Assembly (NCBI RefSeq): GCF_903819215.1
Contig: NZ_CAIJCT010000005.1
Direction: 5' to 3' (one strand)
From: Aedoeadaptatus coxii
GTDB lineage: Bacteria > Bacillota > Clostridia > Tissierellales > Peptoniphilaceae
DNA: 24,107 bases
The stretch's first letter is position 1, and every line of letters begins with the position of its first letter. A model generated the notes under the pieces. That model was given only the letters and a program-made list of their open reading frames with translations, had not been told where the DNA came from and made no database searches. Both the position numbers and the translations under genes were made by a program. This document shows positions 18,328-24,107 of the stretch, in pieces.

Positions 18328-18924
18328 TTAATCTTTTTTAATTAATTCTCCGGTATCCAGATTGTATTTGTAGTCCATATCCCAGCCTTTGGCGTTTTCC
18401 ACTTCAATTTCCAATTCGGTATAGGCGGTGTCTTCCTCGTATTCGATGCTGAAGGAGTGGAGCTTATAATCGCTACCCGCATCTTTGAGAGCTTTGGCGA
18501 TGAGATCCTCTACGCGGCCTAAATGGGCTACGTCCAATGCCTTTTTCCCGGAAGTATCCTCTTTTTCGACTTTATCTTCGGCAATGGAGCCGTCGGAAGC
18601 TTTGATTTCCATTTCATGCTCTTTATTTTCGTCGAAACCTTCGATTTCGTAGTAAAATTCGCCATTTTTGAGATCCAAGCCCAGCTTTGCGAGTTTCGTG
18701 TCGGGGTATTTATCCGTAAAGACTTTAAGGGCGTCCTCTAAGCTGATCATCTTAGAATCGGAAGCTTCGCGGCTTTCCGTCTGCGCGTCAGCTTCATGAT
18801 GTTCCGCCTGCACTTCGTTCTTGCTTGGTTCGGGCGATGCGGTATTTTGATTTTCATTGCCCATAGTCGGTTGGCAACCTACAAGGGCGAATGTAAGCCC
18901 GGCTAAAAGAATTATTTTTTTCAT
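18328..18924 (-). CDS. PepSY-domain lipoprotein
   Basis: 198 residues. A lipoprotein signal with lipobox ALVGC and Cys17 is followed by an acidic, low-complexity linker (about 20-58). Two PepSY-type units follow: SLEDALKVFTDKYPDTKLAK, GEFYYEIEGFDENKEHEMEI and ASDGSIAEDK, then a second unit with ALKDAGSDYKLHSFSIEYEE and DMDYKYNLDTGELI. PepSY domains on the cell surface are associated with protease inhibition or envelope control; the role here is not determined. It is monocistronic, convergent with the LURP-one-like gene and separated from arsM by 114 bases. Confidence 0.88.
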   Translation of the reverse strand: MKKIILLAGLTFALVGCQPTMGNENQNTASPEPSKNEVQAEHHEADAQTESREASDSKMISLEDALKVFTDKYPDTKLAKLGLDLKNGEFYYEIEGFDENKEHEMEIKASDGSIAEDKVEKEDTSGKKALDVAHLGRVEDLIAKALKDAGSDYKLHSFSIEYEEDTAYTELEIEVENAKGWDMDYKYNLDTGELIKKD

Positions 18925-18947
18925 AACAACATCCTTTCTTATAAGAA

Positions 18948-18978
18948 ATTATACCCGAAGGCATGTATTTTCAATCAA
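18948..18978 (-). promoter_or_regulatory. Promoter of the PepSY lipoprotein gene
   Basis: On the minus strand TTGATT (18978-18973) and TATAAT (18953-18948) are 19 bases apart. The shared 11-mer CCTTCGGGTAT (18961-18951) overlaps the -10. Confidence 0.55.
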
Positions 18979-19038
18979 AAGGATACGGTTTGGACGGCGG
19001 CCGTAAAAAGCTTCCTTTGTGAGGGGAGCTCTTTTTTA

Positions 19039-20097
19039 TTAGCAGCAACTTCCGCCGGAGGGGGCGTCTTCTTCGTCGCCTCCGCCTGAGGAGCAGCCTT
19101 CGAAGGGGCCGAAGTGGCGGCTGCGATCGCCGTAGATGTCGAAGTATTTTGAGAAGCGGGTTTCTTGAATCATGGCGCAGGTATTGCCGCAAACGGAAGC
19201 GGGAAGGCCTTCGAAGAAACGGTGGTGATCGTCGAGGACGAATGCGTCTTCGCTGCCCAAGATGCCGCCTTTATAGGTGACGAACTGGCCGTATTGTTCG
19301 CAAATATCTTCCATCATATCGGGGATCTTCATGGCGCGGACGGTGCGGGAGGTAAAGCTGATATTGCCGATACGCTTTTCGATTTCGGGATTGTCGATGG
19401 CGGCTTTGGTGATGGACATGTAGCGGAAATCTTCCCAGCCCACTTTGCGCATAAGCCGTCTGAAATCTTCTACATACATGGCGCCGCCGATACATTCGCC
19501 GAGGAGCACCGGATCGTCTTCTAACGATTCCGGCAGGCGACGGTCGGCGAAAATGTCGGAGAAATAAAGTTCGCCGCCCCGTTTCAACACGCGGAAGATT
19601 TCTTTAAACACACTTTCTTTATCCGGGGAAAGATTAATGACGCAGTTGGAAATGACGATGTCGATGCTTTCGTCTTCGATGCCTATGGATTTTAAATCTT
19701 CGATATAGCCTTTTTTAAAGGTAACATTGGATTTTTTGTAGCCGAATGTTTCCGCCATACTGTCCCGGTGTTTTTCTGCAATGGCCAGCTGATCGTCGTT
19801 CATATCCACACCGATCACGTGGCCCTTTTCGCCGACGAGCTTTGAAATGGTGTAGACATCGTAGCCCGTGCCGCAACCCAAGTCTAAAACCGTAAGGCCT
19901 TCCAGAGCATCGGGAATAGGGGAGCCGCAGCCGTAAAAGCGCTTGACGATTTCCTCATCTACGCTTGCGCGAATGGCCTGAATATGATCGGGGGTGTCAT
20001 CTAATGCACAGGAGCAAATCCCCGTTTCCATTTTGCCCTCTTGTTCTTTCGTGATGTGACTGTAATATTCTTTAATGTTTTCGTGATTGTGCATCAT
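19039..20097 (-). CDS. arsM: Arsenite S-adenosylmethionine methyltransferase
   Basis: 352 residues. The SAM motif DLGCGTG is at 72-78 with acidic Asp98 in IGVDMN. The ArsM cysteines are present: Cys57 in FYGCGSPIP, Cys152 in ISNCVINLS and Cys202 in GECIGGA; Cys28 and Cys30 add an N-terminal pair. Together they match the As(III)-binding and disulfide-cycling cysteines of ArsM. The enzyme methylates arsenite to methylated, often volatile, arsenicals. The C-terminal tail is Gly/Ser/Asp-rich and ends in SCC, possibly a metalloid-binding tail. Two adjacent ATGs start the frame; the second (20094) has the better distance from AAGGAG. No ArsR, ArsB or ArsC gene adjoins it, so regulation is unclear. 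Downstream, a weak hairpin with an embedded T-tract near 19005-19037 may terminate it. Confidence 0.93.
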   Translation of the reverse strand: MMHNHENIKEYYSHITKEQEGKMETGICSCALDDTPDHIQAIRASVDEEIVKRFYGCGSPIPDALEGLTVLDLGCGTGYDVYTISKLVGEKGHVIGVDMNDDQLAIAEKHRDSMAETFGYKKSNVTFKKGYIEDLKSIGIEDESIDIVISNCVINLSPDKESVFKEIFRVLKRGGELYFSDIFADRRLPESLEDDPVLLGECIGGAMYVEDFRRLMRKVGWEDFRYMSITKAAIDNPEIEKRIGNISFTSRTVRAMKIPDMMEDICEQYGQFVTYKGGILGSEDAFVLDDHHRFFEGLPASVCGNTCAMIQETRFSKYFDIYGDRSRHFGPFEGCSSGGGDEEDAPSGGSCC

Positions 20098-20258
20098 GAT
20101 CTCCTTTCAGCAACAGTTAGTATTAGAAATAGATGATAGAATGGGCTCGATAATCTTTGTAAAGATGAAAGCCGCCGGTGTTTCGGCTATAAAGGGGGCG
20201 TCTTTTCTCGCGGTTTAGGGAAAACCTCTAATTTCATTCTAACATTAAATTTCTCAAT

Positions 20259-20283
20259 AAAAAAAGGCAACGGATGTTGCCTT
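20259..20283 (-). terminator. Intrinsic terminator after the unrecognised gene, before arsM
   Basis: A perfect 8-bp stem, AAGGCAAC (20264-20271) with GTTGCCTT (20276-20283), and a 4-base loop. On the minus strand it is followed by a T-run. It implies arsM has its own promoter within 20098-20257, where no convincing -35/-10 pair was found. Confidence 0.85.
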
Positions 20284-20295
20284 GAAACGGTTGAC

Positions 20296-20847
20296 TTAAT
20301 AAATACGACGCAGATCGCCCTTGCGTTCGTAGTGCAAATCTGTGTTTGCCAGCAAGCCTTCCCACCAGCTGTCGATGATACGCTCATAAAGGGCGGGATC
20401 GTCGTAATAGGGGGCGTGGACATTTTGGGTCACTTGCCAGGCAAAGCCCTCGTCGGAATCTACAGGCATGTGCACGCGATCGCAGGGCATGCCGTTTAAA
20501 AAGAAGCGATCGTAGACTGTAAAAGCTTCCCCGGCATTGCCTTGAAATCCTAAAGCTTCGGCGGCTTGCTTGACGATGGCGAAAAGTTTTTTCTCGTCTT
20601 TTGCGGCCATGGCCGTGGCGGCGAAAGCCAATCGCTTTTCGGCGAGGACTACCCTTTCGGCGAGCCAACCGTGAATATTCGACGTGTCGATGACCTCCTC
20701 CAGGGGAGCGTCTTCAATGGATGGAAACTTTTCCTCCAGAGCGCGACGAATGGCGTCGTCTTCCTTTGCAATAGCCTTTGCGAGACCATCGGTGGAATGG
20801 ATTTTATCGTACATTATATTGTGAATAGGTGCTAAAAATAAACTCAT
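20296..20847 (-). CDS. Unrecognised conserved-looking cytoplasmic protein
   Basis: 183 residues, no signal peptide or membrane segment. I could not assign a characterised family. Visible features are an N-terminal MSLFLAPIHNIMYDKIHSTD, the segment EVIDTSNIHGWLAERVVLAE near residues 51-70, a helical middle (AATAMAAKDEKKLFAIVKQA), MPCDRVHMP with a single cysteine, and an aromatic C-terminal part with ITQ/VHAPYYDD-like and DSWWEGLLANTDLHYER sequence. Conserved-looking Trp, His and Cys residues suggest a globular, possibly ligand- or metal-binding protein, but this is a guess. It has a strong GGAGG site, its own terminator and an unusually structured upstream region at 20849-21068. Confidence 0.75.
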   Translation of the reverse strand: MSLFLAPIHNIMYDKIHSTDGLAKAIAKEDDAIRRALEEKFPSIEDAPLEEVIDTSNIHGWLAERVVLAEKRLAFAATAMAAKDEKKLFAIVKQAAEALGFQGNAGEAFTVYDRFFLNGMPCDRVHMPVDSDEGFAWQVTQNVHAPYYDDPALYERIIDSWWEGLLANTDLHYERKGDLRRIY

Positions 20848-20848
20848 G

Positions 20849-20906
20849 GTAACCTCCTGATCCTATTTTACAACGAAAAACATAATGTCACCGTAACAGA
20901 GGTTAC
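20849..20906 (-). promoter_or_regulatory. Possible ribosome-binding-site sequestering element
   Basis: In the leftward transcript GUAACCUC (20906-20899) is exactly complementary to GAGGUUAC (20856-20849), which overlaps the GGAGG site and ends next to the AUG. A competing local hairpin GUAAC-CUCU-GUUAC (20906-20893) uses the same upstream arm, so the two structures exclude each other. Alternatively, the inverted repeat is a DNA operator: a weak GTGACA/TAAAAT pair with a 15-base spacer lies between. Confidence 0.4.
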
Positions 20907-20913
20907 TATTTTT

Positions 20914-20962
20914 GGAAAAAAATAAAAAACGGCCTTTACGATTTTCGATCATCGTAAAAGCC
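20914..20962 (-). terminator. Strong leftward terminator or attenuator upstream of the unrecognised gene
   Basis: A 12-bp stem (20931-20942 with 20951-20962) and 8-base loop. On the minus strand it is followed by six T, an A and seven T. The single non-Watson-Crick pair is a G-U wobble in the leftward RNA but a C-A mismatch in the other direction, supporting minus-strand use. The nearest upstream gene on that strand ends 719 bases away. Confidence 0.85.
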
Positions 20963-20985
20963 ACGGAAAGCGCGCCAAGAATAAA

Positions 20986-21068
20986 TTATCGACGCCAAAT
21001 TCGAGAAAATGGCGAGTATAATCTCGCCAACATTGATTTATCTACGCCATTTATGAGATAATGGCGAG
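20986..21068. repeat. Two 31-bp direct repeats flanking a palindrome
   Basis: Copies at 20986-21016 and 21038-21068 share TTATC-ACGCCA, GAGA and AATGGCGAG with few differences. Each is itself an inverted repeat (CGCCA with TGGCG; CGCCATT with AATGGCG in the second). Between and overlapping them is the perfect palindrome GGCGAG-N6-CTCGCC (21011-21028). Together they could fold as RNA hairpins or act as operator sites. Confidence 0.75.
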
Positions 21069-21120
21069 AAAAATGATTAGGAATGGTTATACAAAAACTT
21101 TTTTCTCATTAAATAATTAC

Positions 21121-21660
<540 letters not shown>

Positions 21661-21680
21661 CCTAGAAAAATCCCATATCC

Positions 21681-22457
21681 CTAAATACTTAACAACTTCC
21701 CGAGCCCGGGCTCATCGGCGAGGGCGTCTGCCACATCGGCCAAAATCTCTTCTAATGTATCGAGCCCCTTGTGTTTTAAACGGCTCGTAGGGCCGGAGAG
21801 GCTCACGCCGGCAATGAGCTCGCCCTCGGAATAAATCCCCTTCGCCATACAGGTAAGACCATATTCGTATTCTTCACGATCGTGAGCCGTGCCCGTTTCC
21901 AACACCTCGTCCAAATCCGCTCGAAGAGCTTCCGGCGTGGTGAGAGTGGAAATCGTGCGTGGCGTCAAGGTGTGGCGGGCGATGTAGCCCTTAAACGCGT
22001 CGTCGTCGTATTCCGAGAGAAAAATCTTTCCAATACTGGAGCAGTAAAGAGGCGCCACGGGAATTAAATGGCGAATAATAAAAAACTCTTCCCCGGCGAC
22101 CGTATCGAGCATGACGATGGCATCGTCCGCCAAAATACCCAGGTTGAAACTTTCGCCGCATGCTGCCGCCGCCCGTTCCATAATGGGGCGGGTGACCTTC
22201 GTAAAATCCCAGCGGTTTTTTACCTCGGCGTCGTAGGGGATAAATCCGAAACCTAAGGAATAGCAATCGGATGCGTCCTTTGAAACAAAACGCTCGGTTT
22301 CCAGAGTATGTAAAATCTTAAAGACGCTGGTCTTCGGAATATCCAGCGCCGTGGCAATGTCGCCTATGCTGAACTTGCCGTTATGTTCCAGTAAAAAACG
22401 TAAAATTTGGAGCGCCTTTTCCACCATGGGAACCGTATAGTCAGTTTTCTTTGTCAT
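21681..22457 (-). CDS. IclR-family transcriptional regulator
   Basis: 258 residues, normal for the family. The N-terminal winged helix-turn-helix runs from about 10 to 75 (VEKALQILRFLLEH, FSIGDIATALDIPKTSVFKILHTLE). It is followed by the IclR effector-binding domain with ITRPIMERAAAACGESFNLGI-like sequence, PLYCSSIGKIFLSE, and YGLTCMAKGIYSEGELIAGVSLSGP. Such regulators bind small metabolites and usually control an adjacent divergent gene. The divergent aminotransferase, 72 bases away, is the obvious target. The effector is unknown. Confidence 0.93.
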   Translation of the reverse strand: MTKKTDYTVPMVEKALQILRFLLEHNGKFSIGDIATALDIPKTSVFKILHTLETERFVSKDASDCYSLGFGFIPYDAEVKNRWDFTKVTRPIMERAAAACGESFNLGILADDAIVMLDTVAGEEFFIIRHLIPVAPLYCSSIGKIFLSEYDDDAFKGYIARHTLTPRTISTLTTPEALRADLDEVLETGTAHDREEYEYGLTCMAKGIYSEGELIAGVSLSGPTSRLKHKGLDTLEEILADVADALADEPGLGKLLSI

Positions 22458-22529
22458 TAGATCTTTGCTCCTTTATAATAGTACTACATTAAGTATATCA
22501 GAAACCGAGAGCATACAAATGGAGGAACT
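22458..22529. promoter_or_regulatory. Divergent control region between iclR-type gene and aminotransferase
   Basis: 72 bp containing AT-rich -10-like sequences on both strands (TATTAT leftward at 22480-22475; TATATC rightward at 22494-22499) and the 8-bp palindrome TAGTACTA at 22479-22486, which overlaps the leftward -10. The palindrome is a possible part of the IclR operator. -35 hexamers are poor. GGAGG at 22521-22525 fixes the aminotransferase start. Confidence 0.4.
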
Positions 22530-23690
22530 ATGTCGAAATCATTATGTTCTAAAAAATACAGCCAAATCGGCACCGGCGGGCTGGCGGAAAGCGCCGATCT
22601 CGCAAAAAAATTCGACGACGTCGTCGATTTTACATTGGGAGATCCGGACATCATCACCCCGTTCCCCATTATGGAAGCGGCCTTTAACGACGCCAAAGCC
22701 GGCCACACCCACTACACATCGAGCAGCGGCGATCCCGAACTTATTGATGCGATTATCGACTTTCAACAAGAAGAATACGGCATTGAGTGGCAAAAAGAAA
22801 ATGTCTTCGTCACCACCTCCGCCTGCCACGGCATGTGGCTCGTACTGGAAACCATGTGCGATCCCGGCGACGAAGTGCTCATTATCGAGCCCTTCTTTGC
22901 GCCCTACGCCGATCAGGTGAAAATGGCGGGAGCGACGCCCGTATTTGTGGAAACCGACCCCGACAAAGGATTTGTTCCTTCCATCGAAAGCATTCGCGAA
23001 AAAGTAACGGATAAAACCAAAGCCCTTATTGTGAACACGCCCAACAATCCCAGCGGCCTGTGTTTGGAAAAAGAAACACTGGAAGCCATCGGCGAGTTGG
23101 CGGAAGAAAAAGACTTCTTCATCATTGCCGACGATATTTACACCGCCTTTTCCTACGCCGCCCCCTTCGTGCCCATGTCCTCCATGGAGCGATTTAAAGC
23201 GCGTACCATCACCCTGCGTTCCTTCTCGAAAAACTTCGCCATGACCGGCTGGCGCATCGGCTATATTTTAGCCGCACCGGAATTTATTCACGCGGTAAAA
23301 TTCGTTAACGAACAAAACGTCTACGCCGCCCCCTCCATTTCCCAACGCGCCGCCCTCTATGCCTTACAACATCGCAGCGAGGTACAGCCGCCTTTAATCG
23401 AAGAATTTAAAAAGCGCACCTTCCACGCCTACGAGCGACTGAAAAAACTAAACAACATCCGCATCGCCGAACCTCGCGGCACCTTCTATCTCTTCGTAGA
23501 CATTCGCCCCACGGGCAAAACGGAAGAGGAAGTGTGGCGTATGCTCATGGAAGAAGCTCGCGTGCTTACCGTTAAAGGGAGCGCCTTCGGCAAAAGCGGG
23601 CAAGGCTTTTTGCGCCTGGCCGTTACCGTCGGCGTAGAAGACATCGATCGGGCATTCGACCGCATCGAACAAATGGAAATATTTAAATAG
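22530..23690 (+). CDS. Class I/II pyridoxal-phosphate aminotransferase
   Basis: 386 residues, fold type I. Landmarks: FTLGDPDIITPFPI at the start, HYTSSSGDPEL, NTPNNPSG (169-176), the aspartate pair at 201-202 with Tyr204 (IIADDIYTAFSY), the PLP Schiff-base lysine Lys234 in SFSKNFAMTGWRIGY, and Arg242 contacting the cofactor phosphate region. A C-terminal FLRLAVTVGVEDIDRAFDRI completes the domain. Family members transfer amino groups from aspartate, aromatic or alanine-type amino acids; specificity cannot be set here. It is divergent from and probably controlled by the IclR regulator, and is monocistronic with a terminator right after. Confidence 0.93.
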   Translation: MSKSLCSKKYSQIGTGGLAESADLAKKFDDVVDFTLGDPDIITPFPIMEAAFNDAKAGHTHYTSSSGDPELIDAIIDFQQEEYGIEWQKENVFVTTSACHGMWLVLETMCDPGDEVLIIEPFFAPYADQVKMAGATPVFVETDPDKGFVPSIESIREKVTDKTKALIVNTPNNPSGLCLEKETLEAIGELAEEKDFFIIADDIYTAFSYAAPFVPMSSMERFKARTITLRSFSKNFAMTGWRIGYILAAPEFIHAVKFVNEQNVYAAPSISQRAALYALQHRSEVQPPLIEEFKKRTFHAYERLKKLNNIRIAEPRGTFYLFVDIRPTGKTEEEVWRMLMEEARVLTVKGSAFGKSGQGFLRLAVTVGVEDIDRAFDRIEQMEIFK

Positions 23691-23696
23691 AAACAT

Positions 23697-23730
23697 AAAA
23701 AGGCGTCCTCCGACGAAGAGGACGCCCTTT
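23697..23730. terminator. Intrinsic terminator after the aminotransferase gene
   Basis: A perfect 9-bp stem, GGCGTCCTC (23702-23710) with GAGGACGCC (23718-23726), and a 7-base loop. A short T-rich tail follows, and AAAAA on the left allows use in both directions. From 23731 to about 23930 no gene or clear signal was seen. Confidence 0.8.
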
Positions 23731-23934
23731 CTGTTTATAAACAAAGGAAACGCAAGACATAGATGAGTGTAGGTAAGCCCTACACCATATATTGTAGCAG
23801 AAAACAAAGAGAGAAGGTAGTCGAGATATCAAAACTTTGGTAAGAATATAGAAGGAAATGCAAACGACAAATTGCTAAAAGACGAAGATTAAGAGCATAA
23901 ATGAGTATGGGATTAAAAATATTCAAAAAAGTGC

Positions 23935-23963
23935 TTGACTTCACATGCCGTTCTCTGTAAACT
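23935..23963 (+). promoter_or_regulatory. Upstream tandem promoter P1 (rRNA-operon-like)
   Basis: TTGACT (23935-23940), 17 bases, TAAACT (23958-23963), preceded by an A-rich UP-element-like stretch and the words AAAAAGTGC shared with P2. The transcribed part begins with GTTGTCTCGTGAGCG, echoed after P2. An 8-bp inverted repeat AAAACTTT/AAAGTTTT (23992-24010) lies between the promoters. Confidence 0.75.
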
Positions 23964-24019
23964 ATACAAGTTGTCTCGTGAGCGCACGAATAAAACTTTT
24001 ACAAAGTTTTAAAAAGTGC

Positions 24020-24048
24020 TTGACAAAAAAGTCTGTGCGAGATATACT
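24020..24048 (+). promoter_or_regulatory. Downstream tandem promoter P2 (rRNA-operon-like)
   Basis: A near-consensus promoter: TTGACA (24020-24025), 17 bases, TATACT (24043-24048). The leader GCTGTCTCGAAAGAGCGG parallels the P1 leader. A 6-bp hairpin AACTTG/CAAGTT follows at 24074-24088. Two strong promoters with repeated leaders and no open reading frame before the window end fit a stable-RNA operon, probably rRNA, starting just outside. Confidence 0.85.
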
Positions 24049-24107
24049 AAATAAGCTGTCTCGAAAGAGCGGCAACTTGAACCAAGTTAATTAAATGGTA
24101 TAAGAGA

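Noticed and set aside
20986..21068. A two-repeat CRISPR array
   Set aside because: The repeats are imperfect and contain long inverted repeats, the single 21-base spacer is itself part of a palindrome, and no cas gene is present.

Overview
The window looks like a chromosomal contig from an anaerobic Gram-positive Firmicute, most plausibly a Peptoniphilaceae-type (Tissierellia) organism. The reasons are strong AGGAGG-type ribosome binding sites, lipobox lipoproteins, no outer-membrane genes, and a very large signal-peptide protein ending in S-layer-homology (SLH) modules of the kind common in that family. The genus is an inference; no rRNA gene lies inside the window to settle it.

Layout. (1) 172-3328, leftward: a tightly coupled three-gene operon of a ClC-type chloride/proton antiporter with a TrkA-C tail, an orphan branched-chain-amino-acid-type binding lipoprotein and a small membrane protein. 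(2) 3471-5619, rightward: a complete polar amino-acid ABC importer (binding lipoprotein, permease, ATPase), closed by a terminator. (3) 5906-12410, rightward: a giant mosaic surface protein (signal peptide, AT-rich N-terminal region, Listeria-Bacteroides-type repeats, about eleven ~73-residue Rib-like modules, SLH anchor), interrupted by a 95-N assembly gap. (4) 13270-17140, leftward: a GlsB/YeaQ-type small membrane protein and a heterodimeric ABC exporter pair with the expected degenerate ATP site. (5) 17218-18282, rightward: a C39/papain-like cysteine-peptidase-like protein coupled to a LURP-one/Tubby-like protein. (6) 18328-20847, leftward: a PepSY lipoprotein, an ArsM-type arsenite methyltransferase and an unrecognised conserved-looking protein with an elaborate leader. 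(7) 21681-23690: an IclR regulator divergent from a class I/II aminotransferase. (8) The right edge carries two strong tandem promoters that look like those of an rRNA operon starting just outside the window.

The least ordinary content is non-coding. A structured intergenic element occurs at 1-150 (cut by the window edge), 12537-13235 and 21121-21660, always in the same orientation and always just beyond the 3' end of a leftward gene. Its diagnostic hairpin keeps a 14-bp lower stem, an identical AG/A bulge, a 6-bp upper stem and an identical 8-nt loop, while six base pairs differ between copies and every difference is compensated. A second hairpin has unrelated arm sequences in two copies yet remains a perfect hairpin. 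A third, a 17-bp GC-rich stem, coincides with both places where the assembly breaks down into homopolymer C or G plus N. This is the best candidate here for an undescribed structured RNA or small non-autonomous element. A second non-coding candidate is the leader at 20848-21070: paired 31-bp repeats, a palindrome, a strong leftward terminator and a possible Shine-Dalgarno-sequestering pairing ahead of the unrecognised gene at 20296-20847.

Functionally the window mixes nutrient uptake (amino-acid importer, orphan binding protein), ion and pH handling (ClC), surface display (SLH protein), export or detoxification (ABC heterodimer, ArsM) and amino-acid metabolism (IclR/aminotransferase). No phage, transposase, tRNA or CRISPR locus was seen.
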